In this document: piece by piece, positions 18,736-27,440 of the stretch
How the letters are laid out: the number at the start of each line of letters is the position of its first letter
How positions within the stretch are numbered: the stretch's first letter is position 1
Origin: Photobacterium aquae
Lineage (GTDB): Bacteria; Pseudomonadota; Gammaproteobacteria; Enterobacterales; Vibrionaceae
Length of the DNA stretch: 64,000 nucleotides
Direction of reading: 5' to 3'
Assembly (NCBI RefSeq): GCF_001029445.1
Contig: NZ_LDOT01000002.1
Location: 620,001 to 684,000 of the forward strand
Notes under the pieces: generated by a model
The model's input: the letters and a program-made list of their open reading frames with translations, nothing else
Database searches by the model: none
What the model was told of the DNA's origin: nothing
Position numbers and translations under genes: made by a program

Positions 18736-19893
18736 TTATTTACCCGGCACCCACTTCTGGATCCGGCTAGAACCACCGCTGCGTGGTTTGTCGTCACGGC
18801 CCGCCGGGCGATCATCACGCTGACCACGCTTGCCCTGACCCGCTTGCTCATCACGGTTACGGAAATGGCCTGGTTGTGGCCCACGGCCCGGACGAGGGCT
18901 ACGGCGCTGTTCGTCACGATTGCCGCCGAAGCTACCACCGCGACGCTCATTGCGATCACCGCGGCCATGACGCTCGCCGCTTTCGCCACGATGGCGCGGC
19001 GCATCACCCTTGCCTTTGTAGGTCTTGTATTGAATCTTACCGGACGCCTCGCCATTGCCTTGCTGGCGGCTGTCGAACAATTTGGCATCGGTCGCCTTCT
19101 GAATCGCCTTGCCCTCGGCATCAACACGAGAGGCTTCTTCGGTTTTGCTCGAATCGGCAATCAAGCTGTGGATATCGGCGATCTCTGCATCGGTCAAATA
19201 ACGCCACTTGCCGTTTGGCAGGCCGTCAATGCTGACGTTCATGATCCGCACTCGGCGCAGCTTGAATACGTCATAGCCCAATGCCTCGCACATCCGGCGG
19301 ATCTGGCGGTTAAGGCCCTGCGTCAGCACAATCCGGAACGAAAACGGGGTTTCCTGGGTCACTTTACAAGGCAGGGTGACGGTATCAAGGATCTCAACCC
19401 CAGATGCCATCTTGTCGATAAACTCCTGAGTGATAGGCTTGTCGACACGCACCACATACTCTTTCTCGTGGTTGTTGCCCGCACGCAGGATCTTGTTGAC
19501 GATATCACCGTCATTAGTCAGGAAAATAAGACCGTCTGACGGTTTGTCCAAGCGGCCAATAGGGAAAATACGCTTACGGTGGCCAATGTAGTCAACGATA
19601 TTGTCTTTGATATGACGCTCGGTGGTACAGGTGATCCCGGCTGGTTTGTTCAACGCGATATAAATCGGCTGCTCTTTCGCACGCAGAGGCTTGTCGTCCA
19701 CCAGCACTTCATCGCCCGGCATGACCTTGGTGCCCATTTCCGGCAACTTGCCGTTGATCGTTACACGTTCTTGGTCAATCAACTTATCGGCTTCTCGTCG
19801 TGAGCAATACCCGGTATCGCTGATATATTTGTTCAAACGAACGCCGTTGGCGTTACCGCCCTGAGCTGCGGATTGAGGCTGTTTATTTGGCAT
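18736..19893 (-). CDS. rluF: 23S rRNA pseudouridine(2604) synthase RluF with Arg/Gly-rich tail
   Basis: An S4 RNA-binding domain ([22 protein letters not shown]) precedes the RsuA-type catalytic domain with [10 protein letters not shown] (catalytic Asp) and [14 protein letters not shown]. The sequence follows E. coli RluF closely in the first 240 residues. It isomerises U2604 of 23S rRNA, or a neighbouring uridine. The last roughly 110 residues are a low-complexity tail rich in Arg, Gly, Asp and Gln, longer than in E. coli, probably disordered and RNA-binding. The gene is monocistronic. Confidence 0.88.
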   Translation of the reverse strand: MPNKQPQSAAQGGNANGVRLNKYISDTGYCSRREADKLIDQERVTINGKLPEMGTKVMPGDEVLVDDKPLRAKEQPIYIALNKPAGITCTTERHIKDNIVDYIGHRKRIFPIGRLDKPSDGLIFLTNDGDIVNKILRAGNNHEKEYVVRVDKPITQEFIDKMASGVEILDTVTLPCKVTQETPFSFRIVLTQGLNRQIRRMCEALGYDVFKLRRVRIMNVSIDGLPNGKWRYLTDAEIADIHSLIADSSKTEEASRVDAEGKAIQKATDAKLFDSRQQGNGEASGKIQYKTYKGKGDAPRHRGESGERHGRGDRNERRGGSFGGNRDEQRRSPRPGRGPQPGHFRNRDEQAGQGKRGQRDDRPAGRDDKPRSGGSSRIQKWVPGK

Positions 19894-20032
19894 GGTGTTC
19901 TTCTATTCTCTGCGTTTCGCAACGCGATGTAAGGTTGGTGACTAATGCACTTTCCGGGCTATCGTACATCGACGTTCCCGGGTTGGCGCTATTCTAGCAA
20001 TCCCCTTCAATTTTAGAAAAGAAAAGCTGCAA

Positions 20033-20068
20033 ACAAAAAGCCGGCATCTATAAATAGAGACCGGCCTT
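20033..20068 (-). terminator. Terminator after the RND efflux operon
   Basis: On the minus strand, stem GCCGG / CCGGC with an inner TCTAT / ATAGA pairing, followed by TTTTTG. It ends the efflux operon, which stops at 20101. Confidence 0.7.
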
Positions 20069-20100
20069 ATTCTACGGCTTGGCAGAAATGCTTACATAAA

Positions 20101-23100
20101 TTAAGCCGTTGCTCCCTTGTCCTCCCCAGCGCCATGGGCAGAGTCGTCCTGCAGTGCTTTTTCCAGTTGCTCGGCAACATACCCCGGAGACTTGGTATTT
20201 GCCGCCATCAGACGGTACATTGCAGGAATCACAATCAGGGTCACGAAAGTGGCGAACGCCATACCGAAGAACACCACAACCCCAACCGCAATGCGGCTCT
20301 CTGCGCCGGCACCTGTCGAGAAGATCAACGGCACCGCGCCAAACAGGGTGGTAAATGCCGTCATCAGGATCGGCCGCAGGCGGCGCTCGGAGGCATCGAT
20401 GATCGCCTGCTCAAACGCCACGCCCTTATCACGCAACTGGTTGGCAAACTCAACGATCAGGATCCCGTTCTTGGTTACCATTCCGATCAGCATGATCATA
20501 CCGATCTGACTGAAAATATTGAGGCTTTGTCCCATCAGCAACAAACCGGCCAAGCCACCGAATATCCCCATAGGTACAGTTAGCATCACCACCATCGGGT
20601 TGATAAAGCTCTCGAACTGGGCAGCCAGAACCAAGTAGGCCACAAGCAGTGCCAAGCCAAATACCATCAAGATACTGCTCTGGTTCTCTCGGAAATCCTT
20701 GGACTCACCGGCATAGTCAATCACGATATCGCTCGGCAACATCGACAATGCCTGCTCATCAAGAAAATCCAACGCCTCTCCTAGGGTATAGCCAGGGATC
20801 AAGTTCGCCTTGAGGGTGATCGATTTCTGCTTCTGGTTATGGCTAAGACGCTGAGCCGATGCAACTTCCTCGACCTCGGCCAGCGACTCCAGCGTAATTA
20901 GCTGGCCATCTCGGGTACGCACGTAAATCTGGCTCAAATCCGAGGCGTTGTTGAAGCTGTTTTCGTCACCGCGCAAGTAGACATCATACTCCTCACCACG
21001 ATCGACGAAGGTTGTTTCGCTCCGGCCACCCAGCATCACCTCCAACGTCTCGGCGATATCATTGACCGGGATCCCCAACTCCGCAGCGCGCTGACGGTTC
21101 ACCGTCACCACCAGCTCAGGCGTGGTTTCCGCATAATCCAGATCGACGCCTTCCATCATCGGGCTGGCCTCGGCGATCACCTTCAACTCACTGGCCCATT
21201 TGAACAGCTCGGCATAATCCGCCCCGTTAAGCACAAACTGGACAGGCTCCGATGAACCGCCCCGGAACCCCGGCATAAACGGCCATACCCGGATATCGGG
21301 GATCCCTTGCAGGGCCTTACGCACCATACCCAGCGCCTCAGTGGCGCTCATGTCACGATCTTCCCAGTTCTCCAGCTGCATGATCACAAAGCCAGTCTGG
21401 TCGCCAGCTCGACCGCCGAAGGCCGGGGTCTGGATAGAGACCGATTTCAGAACGCCCTTGCCGACCATAGGCAGCAGGCGGCTTTCCACTTCTTCGATAT
21501 TGCCCACCATCCGGTTGTAGCTGGTGCCCTCTGCACCTTTGACGAAGGCAAAGATCACACCGCGGTCTTCCTGCGGGGCCAACTGCGACGGAACAGCCTT
21601 CATCAACACCACACTCAAACCGATAAAACCCAGCACGATAAACGGCGCGACATAGCGATGGCGAACCGATACCGTCACGACTTTGCGGTAACCCTTCTCC
21701 ATTCGACCAAACATCCGATCAATCAGAAGATTGAAACGGCTTGGCTTCACATTGGCCTTAAGCAGCTTACTACCCAATACCGGACTCAGCGTCAGTGCCA
21801 CAATCGATGAGAAAATGACTGATACCGCCAGCAAGACCGAAAACTCGGTAAACAGCGGGCCGACCATACCGTCCATAAACGAAATCGGCAGGAAGACCAT
21901 CACCAGCACCACGGTTGTCGCAACAACGGCGAAGCCCACTTCACGGGTTCCCTTGTAAGCGGCCAGCAATGGCGGCTCACCCTTTTCGATATGATGGTAA
22001 ATATTCTCAACCACCACGATGGCATCATCGACAACCAGCCCGATAGCCAGGATCAGCGCCATCAAGGTCAGCAGGTTGATCGAAAAGCCGAGGAAATAAG
22101 CCACCATGAAGGCTGAAATCAGCGATACGGGCACGGTTACTGCGGGGATCAGGGTTGCCCTTGCTTGGCCGATAAAGATGTAAAGCACCAATACCACCAG
22201 CAAACCCGTGACAAACAAGGTGCTGTAAACTTCCTGAATCGAACGGTCAATAAACACCGTCGAGTCATAGTCGACAAACAGAGAAGTCCCTTCCGGCAGG
22301 AAGCGCTGCATCCGCTCAACCTCGGCATAGACATCATCAGCCACATTCAGCGGGTTGGCATCGGTCATAGTCACGATACCCAAGCTCAGGTTGGCGATGC
22401 CGTTATTCTTGAACGTCGCATTCTCATTCTGGGCGCCGATGGCAACGTCAGCCACATCTTTGAGATAGATCGGCGAACCATCACTGGCCGTGCGCACCAC
22501 CAGATATTCAAAATCGCTGGCATCACGATATAGGCGGGCAGTCCTGACAGACATAGTAGTCATATCATTGCGCACCTCGCCGCCAGGCAGCTCGACATTC
22601 TCCTGATTGAGGGCATTGACGATATCTTTTGTCGTCACCCCACGTCCGGCCATCTGCTCAGGTTTCAGCTTGACGTACATCACCCGGTATAGTGCACCGC
22701 TAAGATCCACCGAGCTCACCCCGTTGATCAGGCTGAAGCGATCCACCAGAACCCGTTCGGCATAGTCGGTCAACTGGGTCCGGTCCATTGTCCCCGATGT
22801 CAGGTTGATATAGAGCGCCGATTCGCCGCTGCCGTTATCCTTGGAGACAATCGGATCATCCGCCTCATCCGGCAGACGACGCTGGGCGCGGGATACCGCA
22901 TCGCGTACATCGCTGACCCCTTCGGTCAGATTCCAGCCCAGTTCAAACTCCACCGTGATCCTCGACATGCCGTTACGGGTTGTCGAGGTTATGCTTTCGA
23001 TACCGCTGATCCCCGATAGCTGATCTTCAAGCACTGTGGTGATCCGGCTTTCCATAATAGAAGCCGATGCCCCTGAGTAACTGGTCGATACCGTCACCAC

Positions 23101-23229
23101 TGGGTTTTCGACATCCGGCATCTCACGTACCGACAGCTTGGTAAACGATACGATACCAAATACACACAGCAACAGGCTCAGTACAATCGCCACAACAGGG
23201 CGCTTCACCGATACATCAGACAACCACAT
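20101..23229 (-). CDS. RND efflux transporter inner membrane pump (HAE1 type)
   Basis: A 1042-residue proton-driven pump of the AcrB/MexB superfamily. The first membrane helix follows MWLSDVSVKRPVVAIV. The proton-relay motif is in LILAIGLVVDDAIVVVENI (paired acidic residues in TM4), and the second half has the duplicated helix set ending in GVVVFFGMAFATFVTLIVIPAMYRL. It starts one base inside the membrane fusion gene, so the two form an operon. No outer membrane channel gene is linked, so a TolC elsewhere is presumed. Substrates are unknown; it resembles the Vibrio Vex pumps. Confidence 0.92.
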   Translation of the reverse strand: MWLSDVSVKRPVVAIVLSLLLCVFGIVSFTKLSVREMPDVENPVVTVSTSYSGASASIMESRITTVLEDQLSGISGIESITSTTRNGMSRITVEFELGWNLTEGVSDVRDAVSRAQRRLPDEADDPIVSKDNGSGESALYINLTSGTMDRTQLTDYAERVLVDRFSLINGVSSVDLSGALYRVMYVKLKPEQMAGRGVTTKDIVNALNQENVELPGGEVRNDMTTMSVRTARLYRDASDFEYLVVRTASDGSPIYLKDVADVAIGAQNENATFKNNGIANLSLGIVTMTDANPLNVADDVYAEVERMQRFLPEGTSLFVDYDSTVFIDRSIQEVYSTLFVTGLLVVLVLYIFIGQARATLIPAVTVPVSLISAFMVAYFLGFSINLLTLMALILAIGLVVDDAIVVVENIYHHIEKGEPPLLAAYKGTREVGFAVVATTVVLVMVFLPISFMDGMVGPLFTEFSVLLAVSVIFSSIVALTLSPVLGSKLLKANVKPSRFNLLIDRMFGRMEKGYRKVVTVSVRHRYVAPFIVLGFIGLSVVLMKAVPSQLAPQEDRGVIFAFVKGAEGTSYNRMVGNIEEVESRLLPMVGKGVLKSVSIQTPAFGGRAGDQTGFVIMQLENWEDRDMSATEALGMVRKALQGIPDIRVWPFMPGFRGGSSEPVQFVLNGADYAELFKWASELKVIAEASPMMEGVDLDYAETTPELVVTVNRQRAAELGIPVNDIAETLEVMLGGRSETTFVDRGEEYDVYLRGDENSFNNASDLSQIYVRTRDGQLITLESLAEVEEVASAQRLSHNQKQKSITLKANLIPGYTLGEALDFLDEQALSMLPSDIVIDYAGESKDFRENQSSILMVFGLALLVAYLVLAAQFESFINPMVVMLTVPMGIFGGLAGLLLMGQSLNIFSQIGMIMLIGMVTKNGILIVEFANQLRDKGVAFEQAIIDASERRLRPILMTAFTTLFGAVPLIFSTGAGAESRIAVGVVVFFGMAFATFVTLIVIPAMYRLMAANTKSPGYVAEQLEKALQDDSAHGAGEDKGATA

Positions 23230-24326
23230 CAGACCTTATCCCCGTTGTTCGGTGATTTCCCCGCCGTCAGATCGTTCACCTGCACCCCGTCGCGCATGTT
23301 CACCAGGCCCTGGACCACAATACGGTCGCCGACCGTGATACCAGACTCAATCATGACCTCGTTTTCCACCCGCGCCCCCAATTGGACTTCGGTGCGGTGG
23401 GCCTTACCCGCATCATCAACCAAGTAAACAAAACGCTTGGTACCTGAATACTCAAGAGCCTGAACAGGGATCACGGCAGCATCCTGCGGCGCAAATCCCA
23501 GCTTAGCCACCATCATCATCCCCGGCTTAAGTCTGGCTTCTGGATTATCCAACGCGACACGAATCCGGATATTGAGCGAATCGGGCTGTACCCGCGAATC
23601 AATCGCCGTCAGTACGCCGTCAAACTCACGCCCCGGCCATGCCTGACTTGTGGCAGTGACTTTCATCCCCTCGCGCAAAAACGACAAATATTGCTCGGGT
23701 ACTTGGATATCAAGGCGCATCGTCGACAAATCATCAAGCGAGAACAGCTCGCTGCCCACCGTCAGCATGTGGCCTTCGCTGAAATCAACCAATCCGACCG
23801 TCCCGGCAAACGGGGCATGAATCGCATGATCGGCCAACTCCGCTTCAGCGGCTTTCAAACGAGCCTCGGCAATATTGACACTGGCCTGCTGGGCATCAAT
23901 CTCCGTCTGGGTAATCGCCCCTCGGGTAGCCAGGCGCTTATATTCGCCCAGCTTGCGCTTTTCATCGGTGAGGTAAGCATTTGCTTCGGCATAAGCCGCC
24001 TGAGCCTTGGCATCATCCAGTTGCACCAGCAGCTCACCTTTCTTAACCTGGCTGTTCACGCCAACTACGATACGCTCAACCTTTGCAGCGACCTCCGTCG
24101 CCAAGTTTACTGAACGTTGTGCCTCCAGCTTACCCACCAATGATAAGGACTGGCTCACCGGATGCGAGGAAACCACACCCGTCGTTACAGGGATCTCACG
24201 GGCAGCTCCGGGACGAGCCTTTGGCTCAGCGGCAACCGACTCACCGTGGAAGTACACATAACCGCCACCTGCTAACGCGGCGGTCACCAACGCCGCAACA
24301 AGGACTTTTTTCATTCTTGAATCCAT
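23229..24326 (-). CDS. RND efflux periplasmic adaptor (membrane fusion protein)
   Basis: A 365-residue HlyD-type adaptor. After an N-terminal membrane anchor (KKVLVAALVTAALAGGGYVYF) comes the lipoyl half-motif (LVQLDDAKAQAAYAEA), a coiled-coil hairpin (YAEANAYLTDEKRK to ARLKAAEAELADH), the second lipoyl half (IHAPFAGTVGLVDFSEG) and the beta-barrel. There is no lipobox. It bridges pump and outer membrane channel. The start may be 24326 or the Met four codons later at 24314; neither has a good ribosome-binding site. First gene of the efflux operon. Confidence 0.9.
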   Translation of the reverse strand: MDSRMKKVLVAALVTAALAGGGYVYFHGESVAAEPKARPGAAREIPVTTGVVSSHPVSQSLSLVGKLEAQRSVNLATEVAAKVERIVVGVNSQVKKGELLVQLDDAKAQAAYAEANAYLTDEKRKLGEYKRLATRGAITQTEIDAQQASVNIAEARLKAAEAELADHAIHAPFAGTVGLVDFSEGHMLTVGSELFSLDDLSTMRLDIQVPEQYLSFLREGMKVTATSQAWPGREFDGVLTAIDSRVQPDSLNIRIRVALDNPEARLKPGMMMVAKLGFAPQDAAVIPVQALEYSGTKRFVYLVDDAGKAHRTEVQLGARVENEVMIESGITVGDRIVVQGLVNMRDGVQVNDLTAGKSPNNGDKV

Positions 24327-24505
24327 TATTAGAAAACTGCGCAGATGATATCTGATGGAATAGCGAAACGGGGTAAAGAAGTGTAAAGATAAGCAATATT
24401 ACGTTTACGTGTTGCGAACAAGAGTTGAAAAACAACCAAATCGTCAACCACACCAACAAGATGACGAAAATAACAGCAAGCAGTTAAGCTATTCGCAGAA
24501 AAAGG

Positions 24506-24533
24506 TTTACAGTAACGCTAAGTTTGCTAATAT
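24506..24533 (+). promoter_or_regulatory. tRNA-Tyr operon promoter
   Basis: TTTACA (24506-24511) and TAATAT (24528-24533) are spaced 16 bp, followed by the GC-rich discriminator TCGCCCCGC. A GC-rich discriminator is typical of stable-RNA promoters under stringent control. Confidence 0.6.
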
Positions 24534-24548
24534 TCGCCCCGCACTTGT

Positions 24549-24633
<85 letters not shown>

Positions 24634-24714
24634 TTATTCTTGAAAGCCGTTTATATCTTGTGTATGGTACGTCTTTCCGCTAGTTGAGATAACTCCTAGC
24701 ACACTGAACCCTGT

Positions 24715-24799
<85 letters not shown>

Positions 24800-24866
24800 T
24801 CATTCAAGAAAATTGCCAATGCGATTTTCGAGGTCGATAAGACCATAACAATTTGCAACACCCCGT

Positions 24867-24951
<85 letters not shown>

Positions 24952-24959
24952 TCATTCAA

Positions 24960-24988
24960 AGCCAGTTGCGCAAGCAGCTGGCTTTTTC
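24960..24988 (+). terminator. Terminator of the tRNA-Tyr operon
   Basis: Stem GCCAGTTGC / GCAGCTGGC (one T-G pair) with a GCAA tetraloop and T5. Confidence 0.85.
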
Positions 24989-26268
24989 GTATCTATTACC
25001 TAACACACGATAACCCTCATCACATCACCTCTTAGCCGCCATCGAACCTGTTTCTCTACGTTTCCAACGCGCTACAAACCCGCACATTAAATTGAATATA
25101 CACAGTCACCCACATTTACCCTAGCGCGAAATACCCACCTTCCCATCTGTTATGGTCCCGGCGAGATCCGCCTCTGTCCGCTTACAAAAACAGACGCATA
25201 AAAGAGGGTTGCGCATCGCCCTTCAGCAATAGTTATCACTTTTTAGAACACTGACGACTTTCGTCATAATAGATATTCGGCGCTATAAAAACCTCACCAA
25301 CACGCACTAATATCATCAACTCAAATGCCACTAAGTGCATGTTTAAATTAAGATTAACATGCTTATTTACATTCATTTAGTGTCAATCTAAATGACAAAT
25401 AAATTAACTAATCAAATGTAAGTTTGCCCAAATGCAATCGCAACGTATTCTGACTTCGAACTTGAGGTATCGCTTCAATGTTCGTTGGCTAATTTACTGT
25501 ACTTTATTTATGAGCAATACACGCAATCACCTATCACTCAGGGGGAATGAACCGTCACTTTTGACAGTACCAGTTTACAATCCGACTATTGCTACCATTC
25601 TACATTGGCAATACACGGTTTTGGGAAGGAACGGTTGCAGTGAAGAATAGCAGGCAACTTAATATCCAAGTCAAAAAGTTACATGATGAACACCTCCTGC
25701 GTGTAAAGAACAAGATGATCTCTCACATGGAGAGCCGAAAAAAGTTAGCAACCCAACACGCTGACTTTAACAGGGCGACTCGTTGATCATTGGGCTCTGC
25801 CCACAACGAAGATACTTTTGGAATGAGTATCTCTCTATGTGACATCTACTGGTGATTATTGGGGAAAGGATATCCCCCCTTTTTTGCTCCTCTCCCTTCT
25901 TTATACCCGATGCTCTCCTCCCTCCTCTCGCAACATCTCAATGCCTTGCCGTACATTTTTTAACCCGCCTCTCTTTTTTCTCAGAATCCCTACCCATAAA
26001 GCCACGCAAATATCGACTAAAATGCAACCTTATTTTCCATTATGTGTCTGTTTTTACATGATGATAATGTTTTTTTTAGCTGGAAATAAACACTCTAAAT
26101 AGACATTGCATGATTTATCAGACAAAATCCCTCACTTTTACTCATACAGTACAGTACAAGTATTAACCCCAAAGCGATAAATACCGACCAGACATACAAA
26201 ATACAGAAACGACTGGTTTACCTCGCTTATGCAACATTAGCTAACACCGCCCGAACGGAGACACTTGC
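24989..26268. other. Long AT-rich intergenic region with inverted repeats
   Basis: About 1.3 kb with no recognised gene. Open frames here (for example 25839-26102) are short and low in complexity. Two inverted repeats stand out: GCATGTT-N12-AACATGC at 25337-25362 and TCATTTAG-N7-CTAAATGA at 25373-25395. A possible small gene lies at 25640-25786. The part before 26269 must carry the promoter of the ToxR-type regulator gene; no clear -35/-10 pair was found. Confidence 0.4.
25640..25786 (+). CDS. Possible small basic protein (48 residues)
   Basis: A GTG start preceded at 9 bases by GGGAAGGA opens a 48-residue frame (MKNSRQLNIQVKKLHDEH...) rich in Lys, Arg and His, largely helical in appearance and with no membrane segment. 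It is the only frame in this intergenic region with a good ribosome-binding site. I do not recognise it. It could be a real small protein or chance; conservation in related genomes would decide. Confidence 0.3.
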   Translation: MKNSRQLNIQVKKLHDEHLLRVKNKMISHMESRKKLATQHADFNRATR

Positions 26269-26934
26269 TTGATCGATCTTAATTCACGGTCTTCATACTG
26301 TGTGTTGGGAGAGCTCTATTGGAGCTTTACCTCCCAATCACTGTATAAAGTATCCACCGATACTCAGGCCCAAGCCGAGCTGGTTAAGCTAACCAGCAAG
26401 CAAAAAGCCTTGCTACAATGCCTGATCGATGCCTACCCGAAAGTAATCGATAAAAACGATATCATCGAAGCGATATGGGGCAGCCATGCAATTTCACCAG
26501 AAAGCCTGCCACAACTGATCAATCGGACTCGGATTGCGATAGGTGACAGCGACAAGTCTGTCATTATCAACCACCCAGGCACAGGTTACTCCATTGTCAT
26601 TGATGATAACCGCCCTGAGTTAGAGGCTCGTCCAGCACTGCAGGTCTGTGCAACAGAACCTGATGCCCCTGCGCCTGCGCCTAAATGCAATGTTCAGTCT
26701 CCCAAGACCCATACCGCAGCCATCTTCACCATCGCGGCGGTGCTCATTGGTATCACCCTGTTCAACGGCTACAGCCTTGCGAGTGCTATTTGGTACAAAA
26801 ATGTATTCCATTCATTTTTCAATGCCGTGCCATACCAGAAGATTGAAAAGAACGACAACACCAATGAACTACGAGTAATTCTCGATGACAGAACCTGCAC
26901 TTATAACAAAACTAACAAGATTCTTTTTTGTTAA
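26269..26934 (+). CDS. ToxR-type membrane-anchored winged-helix transcription regulator
   Basis: A 221-residue protein. Residues 35-110 form an OmpR/ToxR-type winged helix (KLTSKQKALLQCLID, KNDIIEAIWG, INRTRIAIGD, NHPGTGYSIV). A Pro-rich linker is followed by one membrane span at about 149-173 and a short periplasmic tail of about 48 residues with Cys210 and the C-terminal Cys221. There is no receiver domain, so it senses directly across the membrane, as ToxR, TcpP and VtrA do. The start is TTG, 8 bases after GGAG. It overlaps the next gene by 50 bases. Ligand and targets are unknown. Confidence 0.8.
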   Translation: MIDLNSRSSYCVLGELYWSFTSQSLYKVSTDTQAQAELVKLTSKQKALLQCLIDAYPKVIDKNDIIEAIWGSHAISPESLPQLINRTRIAIGDSDKSVIINHPGTGYSIVIDDNRPELEARPALQVCATEPDAPAPAPKCNVQSPKTHTAAIFTIAAVLIGITLFNGYSLASAIWYKNVFHSFFNAVPYQKIEKNDNTNELRVILDDRTCTYNKTNKILFC

Positions 26935-27316
26935 ACGCTACCCGCTCATTGCGATGGTCGTGATCGTTAACATCGGATTGCTCGGTAGCACTTACTTGCA
27001 AGAGAATGTATTGGTTGGCACCGTTGAAAGAAATGGGATCAGCAGTACGACCTATATCAAGCAGTTCCGCAACAGCTACCAGTTCAAAATGTCGAACAGT
27101 GATATCCACAACGACAGGATGCAAAACGATACTTGGCACTATACGTTTGAGTTCAGTCGCCTTGAACGCAACCGTTACTTGCTGGTCAACGAAGATGACG
27201 ATACCCATCTGTCACGCCATCGTATTTTCGAACTGGATAATACATGCAGCTTGGTATTTCGTGGCCCGGAAAAAAACACATCCAGCAATGTGATGCTTTT
27301 CTGCCAGCAAGACTAA
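26885..27316 (+). CDS. Small membrane partner of the ToxR-type regulator (ToxS/VtrC-like position)
   Basis: A 143-residue protein with a short cytoplasmic start, one membrane span at about 19-37 and a periplasmic domain of about 105 residues rich in beta-type sequence with Cys121 and Cys140. It begins inside the regulator gene, 50 bases before its stop, with no clear ribosome-binding site, so translation is probably coupled. Sequence similarity to ToxS, TcpH or VtrC is not evident by eye, but gene order, overlap, size and topology are those of the second member of such co-component pairs. The role is inferred. Confidence 0.65.
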   Translation: MTEPALITKLTRFFFVKRYPLIAMVVIVNIGLLGSTYLQENVLVGTVERNGISSTTYIKQFRNSYQFKMSNSDIHNDRMQNDTWHYTFEFSRLERNRYLLVNEDDDTHLSRHRIFELDNTCSLVFRGPEKNTSSNVMLFCQQD

Positions 27317-27440
27317 CCTTCCGACAGTCCCACTTTCAGGGTTGATCACATGATCAGCCCTTTTCACCCCTCCCGCTATATCCAAGCAACCTCCGCTAGC
27401 CTACACTTCAACTAGGAGCATAATAAAATAGGGTACGGAG

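Noticed and set aside
18691..19539. Plus-strand 282-residue frame opposite rluF
   Set aside because: It is the antisense shadow of the repetitive Arg/Gly-rich rluF tail and catalytic domain.
25839..26102. Plus-strand frames of 69-87 residues in the long gap
   Set aside because: Low complexity, overlapping each other in two frames, and no ribosome-binding site.
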